Below, one piece after another: positions 1 to 10,593 of a stretch of 64,000 bases of DNA. Below the pieces are notes generated by a model. That model ran no database searches. It saw only the letters and a list, made by a program, of their open reading frames with translations, and was not told where the DNA came from. Position 1 is the first letter of the stretch, and each line of letters starts with the position of its first letter. This stretch comes from Gracilaria vermiculophylla (lineage: Eukaryota > Rhodophyta > Florideophyceae > Gracilariales > Gracilariaceae). The stretch lies in NCBI GenBank assembly GCA_019155205.2, contig JAHNZQ020000277.1:1463150-1527149 (forward strand), in the 5' to 3' direction. Both the position numbers and the translations under genes were made by a program.

Positions 1-990
1 CTTTCCTAGTGTCTAGTATTGTCAAAGTTAATAAATGTTAAAACACTTTCGGCGAAGAGGATGCTCTTGGGGCCAAAAATCTCTCATTGCGGGTGCTGGA
101 AATACCAAGAACGAGTTTGTGCCCGAAAACAGAATTGTGAGAGCGCGAGAAAGACTCTGTAAACCAACATGGAGAACCGGTGTAGCCATCTTTTTGTCTG
201 ATTTTCGAAACATTTTGATCGACGTTCCAGGGATAACCCATTCCGAAAGTCTGGATAGATCCACCAAAGAATTACAGCCTCATATTCTCCTGTGAGCTCG
301 CAAAGCAAGTCCAACAATGTTTATAGAAGCAGCGAAGATTGGGCTAGACGTCGATGGAGCTTTCTGCGGTGCAGGATTCTTCTGTCACCTAGGATTTTGA
401 TTTCATGAAGGTCTTCAGACTGGACCAGCTCCCACCGAGATTGAAAATGTCGAAAGGCAGAAATGAGCGCTCAGCAAATGAAAGATTTAAAAAACAATTC
501 CTATTTTCTTTGACACAAGCCTGAATGCCGTCCGTGGAAACACAAGAATGGTAACCACTGGCATGAGGGAAAGACTGTTCAGGGGAACAACACCGAAGCG
601 AAGTGGACTCGTAAAGATGGCTCGCATCCTCAGGAAAAATGAGTGGTTCACCTAATGAAATAGTAAACAATCAGGATGGACACCAAGAAGGTGTGATCAA
701 CCGCTCGGAAAGCGCGTTGAATTCTCTAAATGAGGCAATTAAGGTCTTGAGAAGAGAAGAAGGCTGTGATGTGCCAAATATCTCAAGTGCGAAGTCAAGT
801 TCCATGATTGGAAGTCGTGATGACAAGATCCTTACGGGAGGACCTATTCTCGTAGAATCTTTACCTGAAATGGGTGGTACCATGAACGTGCTCAGTGTAA
901 TAGTGTTAAAAGATGATTAATATAGTACTAATGTTGTAAGCAGAGACTTTCTGGCTAAGTATAGAAGCAGAAATATCTATGAAGTATGTC
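1..990 (+). pseudogene. Gypsy-A 5' region (gag/pre-protease remnant, not clearly recognisable)
   Basis: This stretch lies upstream of the family A protease and should hold gag. Short open pieces occur at 35-295 and 639-920, but I recognise no capsid or zinc-knuckle motif. The 639-920 piece (93 codons) is polar and charged. It is assigned to the element by position only. Confidence 0.3.
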
Positions 991-1029
991 AGGAAGACGT
1001 TACAGTTGAGCACTCCCAGCAAGGAACAA

Positions 1030-1215
1030 AAGAAGAAGCATAGGAAGCCATACTCAAGGGACTTTACGATTTGGAGCTCATACCTATATGTATAATTGGA
1101 TCGTTGCCAGTTGCATGTATGATGTTCTGTGGGGAATGCCGTGGCATGTTTCCCACAATCCAACAGTCACTTATGAACAAAGGATTGTGAAGGTTTGACC
1201 CGATGTTTTTCCAGC
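1030..1215 (+). pseudogene. Gypsy-A aspartic protease C-terminal remnant
   Basis: Conceptual translation across shifted frames gives a YDLEL segment, then NWIVA, then DVLWGMPWHVSHNP and VTYEQRIVKV. This matches the C-terminal half of Gypsy retropepsins, where the flap-distal strand reads like ILGMPWLxxHNPxIDW. The catalytic D-S/T-G triad is not identifiable upstream. It sits immediately before the RT, as expected in a Gypsy pol. Confidence 0.45.
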
Positions 1216-1419
1216 GATTTAGAAGAATGATGAAAGGATTAAATTGACGAATGTAGGTGTAAAAACTTTCCGAAGAATGATGAGAAAGAACATGAAGAAA
1301 TTTGATTGGTTTCCAGGTGGGATTCGAAAGCTTAAGCATTCAAAAGGAGAAACTCTTTCCAAAAAGAATGCAAAATTGGAAAGAATGCTTGCAAAATTCG
1401 AGTCTTTTTGCAAAATAGA

Positions 1420-2270
1420 GTTGCTGCCTGGATGGCCACGAAAGAGATCCGTTGATTATGAGATACACATCGAAAATGACTCGAAGTCTACACATCTTCC
1501 GTTATTCCGGTTGTCCCCTGCCAAATTAGAAGAGAAAAGGAATATGTGCGGAAGTTGCTGATATCAGTGAAGAGAAGGCAAAGCAAAACTCCGTTTGGAG
1601 CTTCGTTATTTCTCTTGAAACAAAAATGAAAATTAAGAGGAGTCGTAGACTATCGAGTACATAACCGCCACACTAAAAAAAATACCGCTTCCGTCCTGAG
1701 ATCCAATGAGATGTTTGATAGGCTTGGATGAGCAAAAATTTTCTCCAAGTGGTATCTCAAGACGGGATTCCATCAAATACGGATGAACCCAGAAGATGTC
1801 AAGAAGACTGCGGTCAAGACAAAGAATGGGCAGTTCTATTATCTTGTCATGCCCATGGGGCTTTGTAATACTCCAGCGCCTTTTTAAACGTTTATTACCC
1901 AGCTCTTTAAAGAATTTACTGATGATTTTCTGGTGGTCTATATGGATGATCTCCTCTTTTTCAGTAAGAATTAAGCAAGTGGCTTGAAGAACTCGGGAAC
2001 TGTGTTGCGTCGATTGAAAGAAAAAAAGTGTTTTGTGTCCCTAGAGAAATTTGAGTCAATGAAAACAGAGATCGACTTCCTAGGATTTATTTTCGCTGAG
2101 GATGAAATTATAGGTAACCCATTTAAGGTCATAGTACTGAAGATTTCGCCGAATTCGAACTTCTTATCTGGGACGACTGCAATTATTTCGACTTTTCACA
2201 TAAATTTTTTCAAAAATTCCTGCTCCAATAACGAATATGACAAAGAAAGATCAAGGTATCAAGAAATAGA
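1420..2270 (+). pseudogene. Gypsy-A reverse transcriptase, broken
   Basis: RT copies the element RNA into cDNA. Visible blocks in order: RKRSVDYEIHIE and LPLFRLSPAKLEE (RT entry region, about 1440-1530), [19 protein letters not shown] (about 1770-1820), [16 protein letters not shown] (about 1839-1886), and the catalytic YMDD box at 1939-1950 followed by LLFFS. The downstream SLEKFESMKTEIDFLGFIF corresponds to the KC.F....V.FLG block. A stop follows the APAPF-like block and at least two frameshifts break the frame, so no active enzyme can be made. The family call is firm. Confidence 0.88.
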
Positions 2271-2280
2271 ATAAACCTTT

Positions 2281-2700
2281 TGTGAGAAAGCCTTTGAGAA
2301 GCTAAAAGAAGCAATCTCAAATGCACCAATTTGGGTATCGCCAGATTGGATCGAGTCATTCAAATGTCACATTAATGCCTCAAAGACCACTGTTGGTGGA
2401 ACTTTGACACACTTTGATGAGAATGGAAGGGACCGTGTTATTGTATGCTACTCAATGAAGTTATCCCCGACAAATTCCGTGTGCGCAGCTACTGACAGGG
2501 AGTTTCTTGGGCTTATCGCGTTTGTCAGTAGGTTTAGATGTTATTTGGAAGGGTCGGAGTTCGAAGTCTTAACAGACAACGAAATGCTAAAGAGGTTCTT
2601 GAAAAATCAGAAACGAAGCAGAAAAGAATCAGATGGCTTGAAACTCTTGGAGATTTCGGAATATTCCCTATAACTCTTAGATCTGGTGAGATAAACGTCT
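2281..2700 (+). pseudogene. Gypsy-A RNase H domain, broken
   Basis: The segment after RT reads KAFEKLKEAISNAPI, then FKCHINASKTTVGGTL (core strand with a possible catalytic Asp replaced by Asn), then VIVCYSMKLSPTN, ATDREFLGLIAFV and FEVLTDNEMLKRFL. This order is that of the RNaseH_2 type domain of Gypsy polymerases, which degrades the RNA strand of the RNA/DNA hybrid. A frame change near 2640 leads into a polar linker before the integrase. Confidence 0.8.
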
Positions 2701-2934
2701 TAAGAGATGCTCTATCTACAGCTCTTCATGATATAGAAAAGAACGACGGTGGCTTATTATGCAATGACTTTGAAGTGCCATATATCAAACAAGAAGACGT
2801 GATAACTCGGTACGAGGAAGATAGATTATTTGGTCTTGTTGTGAAAGCCATGAAAGATGAATGGCCAGATAATCAGATTCAAAGACGCAAACTGGAAAAG
2901 ATACTCCCAACGTTCAAAAAGGATGGTTAAAGAC

Positions 2935-3776
2935 TCTTCTACAATGAAAAGCTTTGCATACTGCGAAATTCCGTCTCTGATGTATTGCAATTAGCGCATG
3001 AATATAAGATAAGTGGTCATTTTAAGTTTGCAAAAGACACTGTAGAGACTTAGCAATTTCCATAGGAGGGACAAGAGTCAAGATGTTCGGAAGCATGGCA
3101 AAGGATGCATGAGTTGTTAGCAGTTTAATGACTCCAATCAGAAGACGTTAACCTGTCCAGAGTATTTAATGTTACCAGAGAGAAAATGGGGCTCATTGCC
3201 TACAGACGTTATCGTACGCTTACCCAAGTCAAAAGGTGGGTTTGATGCGAGAACTACATGGGTTGATTTGGTTGACCAGAAGAGTATAATTCTTAATTTG
3301 CACTACTAAAGACACAGCTGAAGACACTGCAGATGCCTTTTTATCAAAAATTTTCAAGCACCATGGAATTCCAGAGATCATAATCTTGGACCCAGATCTA
3401 AAGTTTACATCCAATTTTTGGGATCATCTGAAGAACCTTTGTGTAGTGAAGTTGAAACTGTCTACGAGCACACATTTTCAGACTGGCGGAGGGACCAAAA
3501 TCATGAACAGAATCGTTTAAAACTATTTACGATGTTACTGCTCTTACCATTACCACGACTGGGAGGAACTGATGTCTCCAGCTGAGTTTGTAAACAATTC
3601 TACAGCTACTGATAATCTTAGGAAATCACCATTTGAATTGGATATTGGACAGACACAGAAGTCTTCGCTTGACATGCTTTCTGGAAAAGATATACCAGTC
3701 CAAACTGCAAAAAAATTCCAGGAAAAGCTGAAAGCCTTACTCTGAGATACACAGTGCTCATTTATAATTGCAAAAG
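2935..3776 (+). pseudogene. Gypsy-A integrase, N-terminal and core part, broken by Copia-1
   Basis: Integrase inserts the cDNA into host DNA. Visible: HEYKISGH (zinc-binding H..H region, about 2998-3020), then the core with LPTDVIVRLPKSKGGFDA, KDTAEDTADAF, KHHGIPEI, LDPDLKFTSNFW (second Asp region), and GGTKIMNRIV where family members have GGTExxNR. The codon for the catalytic Glu reads AAA (Lys). Several stops and shifts are present. The reading continues after the Copia-1 insertion at 9437. Confidence 0.85.
3772..3776 (+). repeat. 5-bp target-site duplication (left) of Copia-1
   Basis: AAAAG directly precedes the left LTR and is repeated exactly at 9437-9441 after the right LTR. Five base pairs is the normal Ty1/Copia duplication length. 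The two flanks join in frame within the Gypsy-A integrase. Confidence 0.85.
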
Positions 3777-4110
3777 TGTGAAATATGGCGCCACATGTGC
3801 CGTAATCATGTTGATGTGATCATAATTGTTTGATCTGCAGCTAGTTAATTTGCGTGACATAGTTAACAGACTGTAATCATCTTCGATCGATGCTTGTGAT
3901 ATGACACTATAAGTTACATGCTGAACTACACAAGTCCAATAAACCGACAAGGGCAAGCATCAAGTAATTCAATCTCGTTCCTACATCTTGTACGTCCGCG
4001 CTCTCTGCGCCTGCCGTGTTTCCAAGCGTTCACTCGTCCATACGGACCTTATCGACGCACTCTAAACTACCGCGCAGCCGCGCCTGTGGTCGAACCCGTG
4101 CCGATTAATA
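3777..4110 (+). repeat. Copia-1 5' LTR
   Basis: It starts TGTGAAATATGG and ends CGATTAATA; the same ends occur in the 3' LTR. It contains an AATAAA at 3938-3943 that could serve as polyadenylation signal. The last base pair is TA rather than the usual CA. The boundary is supported by the matched duplication on the other side. Confidence 0.9.
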
Positions 4111-4165
4111 GTCATAACTGTCATCGGTCGTCCTGTTCGTTCTGTGACAAGTATAGCTACGCAAC

Positions 4166-5735
4166 ATGTCCGGCACCGATGATCAACTAAACAGTTCTGA
4201 TCTTGTTGGTGTGGAAACCTCAGATCAGAGTAATCCTCACCTGCCTGTCGAGACGCATCCAGAGCAGCCTAATATTATCAACTACGAAGCTGACTATCCC
4301 GAACCTTCTTCTGCAAACGCAAGTGCAGCGGAGAGAATTGCATACGCCGAGGAAGTGAGGTCGTACTGCGAATAAATGTTGGAAGCGTTAAAGGCAACTG
4401 GATATACTGGTGAAGCCTTTTGGATTGAGTACACTGCAACGTTTTGTAGACATAAAATCGAAGCCATGCCGAAGCAGTTGGCGAAAAAGTAGTTTGCACT
4501 TTTGATCTTTCATGGTGTGCATGTGACACGTAAGCGGTTCTTTCCGGGAGCAATGGCACTCGTTGAATGCCTTTTACAAGAGAATTTCGTTCCTTCCACC
4601 GCCGACGCGGGCTTTGAAAGCCAACTATTTGGGTCTAGAAAGGAGATGTGAGGACACAAAGCTCTCAGAACGGAAGATGCTGCCATTATCCGTGACGTTA
4701 CTGACAGTAATATCGCCGCGACTAACCCTGGTCAAGACAGAGCAGGACGTTCCCATCGATATCAACTCCTTTCCGCCCCACAAACCAATTTCCCTCAAGA
4801 TTTTGCTGAATGTGAGAATAGACAGGCACGTCAATTTAGGTTTGAGCATGCAGATGGTTCGGCTAATCTCAAGGGGAGAGGAAAACCCCATGTAAGGTCA
4901 ATCAAGAGACACAACTCCCAAGCACACAACACTGGCTCGGCAGGCTACTCACCTGGCATCAATGGCTTAATGAAAGCATACCAAGACCGAGAAAAGTACA
5001 GTGGTCGATGTGGTGAAGATCTTTCATCTGCTTTTCTTCTCTACGAGACTCTGGCCCGTGTCTGTGGTCTATCCACCAAGGGAAAGGCTGAAGCGCTTTG
5101 TGTAATGCTAAAGAATAAAGCACTGTCATTATACACCCGAGTGTATCGTCCCGATGATACGTTCGACAAAGCTCGTCAGAAATTATTGTACTATTACACG
5201 AGCGAAAAGCGGAAAAACTGTATCCTACTCCAATGGCAGACTATGAAATTGTCAGAGGCGATGTAGGAAGATCCTGACAGCAGTGGAGCGGAAGCTTTAC
5301 GAACATTTTCGTTCAAACTATCTTCACTTCAAAAGCAACTCTCTATTAACTACCAGCATGACGTGTTACTCCGTGATCAGCTGATTATCTCCTGCGATAT
5401 CGATCGAATCCAACAATCGCTTAGAGAGCGTGTTCCAAGCACAGCTCACGAGATTATTAACAGGATTGCGACGTCCCTTTCCCATGAAAGAAAATCCACA
5501 AGCTCTTATCTTATTAAGAGCGAAGAAGATGGTGTTCATCTATACAGTATTGGACGCCAGTTTGGTGGTTAAGCGAAACGATCTTTTGGATGCACAGGAT
5601 TTTTTCAAAATCAACGACATAACCGACCTCGACGACTATTCTCCACATGGAATAAAGGAGCCAATGGCTGTTATGTATGTGGAACGGGCCACAAAGCTCG
5701 AATTCGCCACTCTCCGAAAGAAGTCCGCGCTGCTA
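4166..5735 (+). pseudogene. Copia-1 gag polyprotein, broken
   Basis: Gag packages element RNA into virus-like particles. The frame starts at ATG 4166 with an acidic, Ser/Pro-rich N-terminus, meets a stop at 4374 and another (TAG, probably from Trp TGG) at 4490, then shifts. A helical gag core is readable at 4970-5266 (KAYQDREKYSGRCGEDL, then a run ending WQTMKLSEAM) and 5280-5570. A degenerate zinc knuckle, GCYVCGTGHKARIRHS, lies near 5670-5715, followed by a stop. The order fits Copia gag, but no continuous product is possible. Confidence 0.75.
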
Positions 5736-6009
5736 TCCAACCCCTGAAAGCCTAAAACCCGTCCGCCATGGTCAGTGTTGAGGACGCGGCGTGTATCTCT
5801 GAACAATTAAATGAAGCTCTGGAGGACGATGAACCGGAATAAGAAGTTCAATTCTCCGATTCGGACGACGAGAATGCAGCATATCTCGCAACAGTCATAC
5901 ACTCTCTCCAAAGAGAAACGGAAGCGTATTTGGCAAACTCTTCTTTTATGCATGGTAGAATTTAGCCACAGATCTCCCAGCCGAAATAGCCGCTATGTTT
6001 TCAGCACTA

Positions 6010-6358
6010 TCCATGGAAGCGGCCCCGCGTTTGAAAGGAATTCTCATTGATTCATGTGCGAATAGGTCTTCAGTCATGTCATATACACAGTATCGTTCTT
6101 ATTGTGAAGAGTTTAATGATTCCAATGAACATCGACACCAACAGCGGATGCTCCATGTTTGGAATCGGTAGTACCATTAAGGCAATTGGTACTGCACAAG
6201 TCCTGATCCCTTTCAAAGACTTAGACCTGGTTATTGACGTACAGTTCCAAGTAATGAAGGATGAAATTCCCTCATTACTTAGCATGCATGAAATGAAGGA
6301 TAATGGATTGGATTACAGCATGCAAGATGAAAAAGTGAAGTTCAAGAACGCAGAGTAG
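6010..6358 (+). pseudogene. Copia-1 aspartic protease, broken
   Basis: The motif GILIDSCANRSSVMS lies near 6036-6085, where retropepsins have LIDSGAxxSV; the Gly of D-S-G is Cys here. After a shift, a beta-rich segment follows at 6120-6358 with TNSGCSMFGIGSTIKAIGT and FQVMKDEIPSLLSMHEM, the usual DIPxLLG-like end of Copia proteases. It lies between gag and integrase as expected. Confidence 0.7.
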
Positions 6359-6424
6359 ATATTGACATTGGAGAATTACGTTCTCCTACACCGCTGGAAG
6401 CCTGAGGACCTAAAATAAGCTCTA

Positions 6425-7230
6425 TACACTGAACCAGAACTTCGGAAACTCCATCGCTTTTTTGGACACCCCTCCGTCCAGGCTTTGTACAATCTTCTCA
6501 AGCGAGCCAACCCCGAAGGAGTAAAATGTTAAATGCGCAAGAAGTTAGAAGAATTCATCAGTGATTGTGACATTTGTGTCCGTCATAGCGCAAGACCTTG
6601 TCGTTTTAAGGTCACCATTGGAACTGATGATTTGCGCTTCAACAACATCGTAGCAGTTGACGTCACGTACATAAGTAACCGCCCCGTACTCCATCTCGTA
6701 GATGAAGCAAAAAAATTTCAACGCTGCTCAGTTTCTGCGAAACATAACTTCCAATCACGTCTGGAAAATGATCCTGAAATGCTGGAGCCGTGTCTACCTT
6801 GGACCCCCGGACGTTTTACTTGTAGACCAAGGATCAAATTTTGTCTCTGCAGAGTTTGCCGCAAATGCAACAGCCGAAGGCATCACAATCGTAGAAGCCC
6901 CGATCAAGTCTCCATCGACTATGTCTCATGTCGAGCGCTATGACGCGGCTCTTCGAGTTGCTTATCTAAAGATTCGGGACTCTATGCCGCGTTCTGAGAG
7001 TAACGAAGAATGCTTACAAGTGGCTGTGGAGGCCGTTAATGACTCGATCGGACCGGAAGGGCTCTGTCTGACACTATTGGTGTTCGGTGCTTTACCGCAC
7101 CCGGCCAAAAACGGATGTGCTGATACTCAACTGCAACGGGCACAAGCAATGGGCGCAGCCTGTAAAGCAGTGCAGAAAGAGCAGGCAGCTCGCGTATAGC
7201 ATTTGGTCTGGAGCACGACCACGGTCCGAA
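6425..7230 (+). pseudogene. Copia-1 integrase, broken but with DDE residues present
   Basis: A zinc-binding region is readable as LHRFFGHPSVQALYNLLKRA followed by DCDICVRH (H...H...C..C, 6430-6600), interrupted by a TAA at 6531. The core has VAVDVTYI (first Asp, about 6655), LLVDQGSNFVS (second Asp, about 6818) and MSHVERYDAALR (Glu, about 6930). All three catalytic residues can be placed, but in two frames. The tail continues past 7197 in another frame as AFGLEHDHGPKRLE. Confidence 0.85.
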
Positions 7231-7234
7231 GCGT

Positions 7235-8362
7235 TTGGAAGCTATTTCTGAGCTCCAAAAGCTCCATGCTGGACCTCCAGTATATGTTTACAGAGAGAGC
7301 AGCAAGAAATGGGAAGGGCCTTTTCCCTTCATTAAAATCAATGGCGAAACCGTAGTGGTTCAAATTCCGTCTGGCCGAAAGATTTTCCGTTCCACTGTGG
7401 TGAAGCCCTTTGTTTGTTCTTCTCTTAGCGCAATCTCGACTAAACCGGATACAATAAGGGCGAATGATCCGCAAGCAGCTGATGAAGGGCATACAACGGA
7501 TCTCAGTAAGTATCGTGCTGCAATTGTAGAAAACCGGTGTGCAGCGATGTTTGGCTCTACAAAAGTCGTGATCGCTCCCCCTGAGGCCGTACCTCAATTA
7601 AAAGAAGCACGAAAGGCTCAATTGCACGGTGTACTGAAAAATGGTACCTTTAAGGTCGTCAAGCAGTCGTCTGTGACAGAAGGACACCGTATATATGGCA
7701 TTCGTTTCGTTGACGCTTACAAAAAGATTGAAGGAAAGCAAACCAAGAAATCAAGACTTGTCACTCAGAACTACTCGGATTTTCAGTCATCATCTATACC
7801 CACCAAGGCCCCAACGGTTACCAGACTTGGACAAAGACTAACTGTCTGACTTGCAGCCTGCCTACAATAGAACACACCATACTTTCGCAACATATCTCAA
7901 TCATATGTTCAATCTGAGTCCTCATTTGAGCGCCAAATCTACCTTCGCCCCCCTTTGGAGATAGAACTTGACGATGAAGAAGTTCTTTTGGCTCTTAAAC
8001 CCCTCTATGGCATACCAGAGAGTGGACTACACTGGTTCTTGACATACCAGACGCATCGCAAAAAGGGGTTGAAAATGCAAGCAACAAAAGTGGACCCTTG
8101 TGTTTTGTACCGCAGAATTGAAAACAACTTGGACGCCCTTACTGTACTACAGGTAGACGATTCATTTGGACATGGCTCACCAGATTTCCTTTCGCACGAA
8201 GAGAAACTTTGCTATTTTAAATCCAAGCCACGCAAGCTACTGGTGAAACAAGATGGTGGTGTTTTCAATGGAGTCTACATTGCAAGGAATATGGATGGGT
8301 CCTACTGCATCATGCAGGCCGAGCAGTTGAAATCTCTCAAAGCTGTCACAAATGCTGAATAG
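7235..8362 (+). pseudogene. Copia-1 integrase tail and reverse transcriptase, broken
   Basis: The open piece 7235-7849 holds an SH3-like integrase tail (PVYVYRESSKKWEGPF, VVVQIPSGRKIFRSTVVKPF) and then the RT start (GVLKNGTFKVVKQ, RLVTQNYSDFQ, TKAPTV). After a shift, 7955-8362 has LALKPLYGIPESGLHWF and the catalytic box VLQVDDSFGHG, the Copia form of the YVDD motif. The middle of RT (about 7850-7950) is out of frame. Confidence 0.85.
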
Positions 8363-9095
8363 TTTAAAAGAATACCCGCTTCTGCTCAGTATATCGACAA
8401 CTGCGTGCGCCCTGATATATGCGCTGCAGTACAGTTGCTTGCCCCTGGTTCCCAAGAACCGTCCAAGAATCAGACGAAGGCCCTGAATGATGTGGTCAAA
8501 CATTGTCGTACTACAACTGAAGTTGGAATTCAGTATGTTTCTCTGGAACTGAGCTCTATCCGTCTACTTCTATTCACAGATGCATCATTTGCAAATGCCG
8601 CGGACTTTAGATCCCAATTAGGAGATGTACTTCTAATGATGGACGGAACAGGGAAGGCTAATATTCTACATTGCGGAAGCTCGTGTTGCAGAAGAGTCAC
8701 GCGCTCTGTGATGGCTGCCGAAATTCATGCTCTTTTCTACGGATTTGACGATGCATACATAGCCAGAGATATGGTTTTGGAAATTTTGGGCCGCACTATT
8801 ACGATTGATGGATACATTGACTCCCGAACGTTATTCAACGTGGTCGGAAAGGAATAAAAGACGTTGGAAAAGCGTTTACAAATTGATGCCGGCGCCCTGC
8901 GAGAGAGTCATGAACGTGGCGAGCTCCGCAGCCATGCGTAGATACCAAGCCCACAAAATATTGCTGGTGCAATGACAAAAGCCTGTAAGTGGAAATCTCA
9001 TCCTCTATGGGACACTATGAAGACAAATAAATTTCGTGTCAACGCACAAGGTTGGGTTAGCAAGTTTAATGCAGCAGCATCAAAGACTGAAAAAG
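8363..9095 (+). pseudogene. Copia-1 RNase H domain, broken
   Basis: After a TAG at 8360 the same frame continues with SAQYIDNCVRPDICAAVQLL, then LLFTDASFANA (first catalytic Asp), CCRRVTRSVMAAEIHALFYG (Glu region) and IDSRTLFNVV (Asp-S). A TAA follows at 8855; beyond it TLEKRLQIDAGALRESHERG and PSPQNIAGAMTKA form the conserved Copia C-terminus. The 3' LTR begins at 9102. Confidence 0.85.
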
Positions 9096-9101
9096 TCTGA
9101 G

Positions 9102-9436
9102 TGTGAAATATGGCGCCACACGTGCTGTATTCATGTTGATGTGATCATAATTGTTTGACCTTCAGCTAGTTAATTTGCGTGACATAGCTACCCGACTGTC
9201 ATCATCTTCGATCAATGCTCGTGATATGACACTATAAGTTAGATGCTGAACTAAACAAGTCCAATAAACCGACGAGGGCAAGGATGAATTAATTCAACCT
9301 CGTTCCTACATCTTGTACGTCCGCGCTCTCTGCGCCTGCCGTGCTTCCAAGCGTTCGCTCGTCCATACGGACCTTAGTGACGCACTCTGAACTACCGCAC
9401 AACCACGCCTGTGGTTCGAACCCGTGCAGACTGATA
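9102..9436 (+). repeat. Copia-1 3' LTR
   Basis: Direct repeat of 3777-4110, starting TGTGAAATATGG and ending GACTGATA. AATAAA at 9263-9268 matches the left copy. It is followed by the right copy of the AAAAG duplication. Confidence 0.9.
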
Positions 9437-9441
9437 AAAAG
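9437..9441 (+). repeat. 5-bp target-site duplication (right) of Copia-1
   Basis: Exact AAAAG, matching 3772-3776. Reading resumes here in the Gypsy-A integrase. Confidence 0.85.
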
Positions 9442-9956
9442 CTGGTCAACGCGCGTATTCTTCTATGAAGTATCGGGTTCCTAAATATGAAGTTGGAGGG
9501 AAAGTTTGGCTCAACAGGTTCTTTTTCAAGGATGCTTATGCGAAGTCTCAAGAATCTGATGAGCTAAGTGCCAAAAGATTCGGCCCTTTCCAAATCGTGA
9601 ATATAATAGAAAAGAATGCTTTGAAGCTTGAGCTCTTTAATCATATCAAGATTCATCCTATTGTCCATGTCAGCCATATGATACCTCACGAGAAACTACC
9701 AGCTGTTATAGCTGCATTTGTTTCGCCCAGACCAGAACCTATACATACAGAAGAAGGAGAAGAATATGAAGTTGCAGCTATTCTCAAGAACAAGAAAAGA
9801 GAAAAAGGATATAAGTTTCTGACTCTTTCGGAAGAAGAGCCCACTCATGATGCTGAGTGGTTAAGCAAGAAATCGTTTGTTGACAAAGATGGAACCGTTA
9901 CTGGAGTATGGCAGGAATATATTCGCCAAGCAGGAATATTACGGCAATATCATTGA
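9442..9956 (+). pseudogene. Gypsy-A integrase C-terminus with chromodomain-like tail
   Basis: Open to the natural stop at 9954-9956. It has VPKYEVGGKVWLNRFFF (GDKVWL box), FGPFQIVNIIEKNALKLEL, IHPIVHVSHMIPHEKL (the HPVFHVSxL box), then EEYEVAAILKNKKREKGYKF and PTHDAEWLSKKSF, which resembles the chromodomain tail (Y.VE.Il..R...YlVKW.) that steers some Gypsy elements to marked chromatin. A related but diverged copy lies at 62076-62470 on the other strand. This is the best-kept part of the element. Confidence 0.88.
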
Positions 9957-9986
9957 AGAAGATGTGATTAGTCAAGAGACGGAAAA

Positions 9987-10240
9987 TGTGTGACAAACTG
10001 TTTGAAAGTTTCGCTTTATTTATTTAGTGTGACCTGAAAAGATAGTTTATCGACGACTCTAGAATTAACTGGAAGCTGTCCATCTCAGCATGCTCTGCTG
10101 GACAACCTACAAATTGGTTCTAGATTTCTCCAAAAAGGAGAATCTAAAGTCTATATAAAGGCGTGGGGCTCTCGATTAACACGGGAATCAGGCAACTCGA
10201 GTGAAGTTGTATTCAAACTACTGTCTATGTACTCCTTTTT
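9987..10240 (+). repeat. Gypsy-A 3' LTR (approximate limits)
   Basis: It follows the integrase stop after a purine-rich stretch (9957-9986) and starts TGTGTGACAAACTG. It shows clear similarity on the opposite strand to 61800-62075, including GCTGGACAACxTACAAAT and GGAGAATC blocks. The right limit is not defined because no second LTR of this copy is in the window. Confidence 0.7.
10152..10159 (+). promoter_or_regulatory. TATA box in the Gypsy-A LTR
   Basis: TATATAAA within the LTR, about 165 bp from its start, is the expected place for the RNA polymerase II promoter of the element. The family copy at 61.9 kb has a decayed version at this place. Confidence 0.45.
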
Positions 10241-10593
10241 ATTTCAAGTAAGAGTTAAAAACTACCTTTTGGTATTTTTTACCCGCTGTGGTGCTTCGCC
10301 AATTCCTTTACTACCATCCTTTTCTTATAATCACCCTTTTTGTACTGTACATCCTACAGCTGTTGAGGCGCAAACTTTGCCACGCAATATATTGTGGTCT
10401 TGCGTAGTTTGTTAGACTTTACAGGCGGTTCCAACGACAAAATCGAGACAATGATTATATTATGAGAAGGAATGTAATGGATGCAAAGAATATTTTTGGG
10501 TAGCGATTGGAGCCTAAAAAAAACACTTTCTGTGCCTGTCTTGAAACAATTTCGCACCTTAATGTTGATCTGCGCATGACATTTTGCGCAATA

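Larger units (their letters stand above)
3777..9436 (+). mobile_element. Ty1/Copia retrotransposon Copia-1, full length but inactive
   Basis: It is bounded by two about 335-bp direct LTRs and a 5-bp duplication. Internal order is gag, protease, integrase, RT, RNase H, which defines Copia. At least ten stops and several frameshifts lie in the coding path (for example 4374, 4490, 5263, 6356, 6416, 6531, 8360, 8855). The LTRs differ at roughly one base in fifteen by eye, so the insertion is not recent. It inserted into an existing Gypsy-A copy. Confidence 0.93.
1..10240 (+). mobile_element. Ty3/Gypsy retrotransposon, family A copy 1, decayed and interrupted
   Basis: Protease, reverse transcriptase, RNase H and integrase remnants follow each other on the plus strand in Gypsy order, broken by many stops and frameshifts. 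The element enters from the left edge, so its 5' LTR is not visible. Its integrase is split at 3776/9437 by Copia-1, and removing that insertion with one AAAAG copy rejoins the frame. The 3' end (integrase tail plus LTR) is shared with the minus-strand copy at 61800-62470, which shows a repeated family. Limits are approximate. Confidence 0.88.

Noticed and set aside
4370..8860. Possible reassigned stop codons (TAA/TAG) because many interrupt otherwise open Copia-1 frames
   Set aside because: The positions correspond to different residues in family members (Trp, Tyr, Glu and others), and frameshifts are also present. Ordinary decay explains it; the host SNF5 and LPMO genes use normal stops.
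9412..9426. GGTTCGAACCC at the end of the Copia-1 3' LTR, resembling a tRNA T-arm
   Set aside because: No matching acceptor, D-arm or anticodon arm around it, and the 5' LTR copy lacks one base of the motif. Not a tRNA gene.
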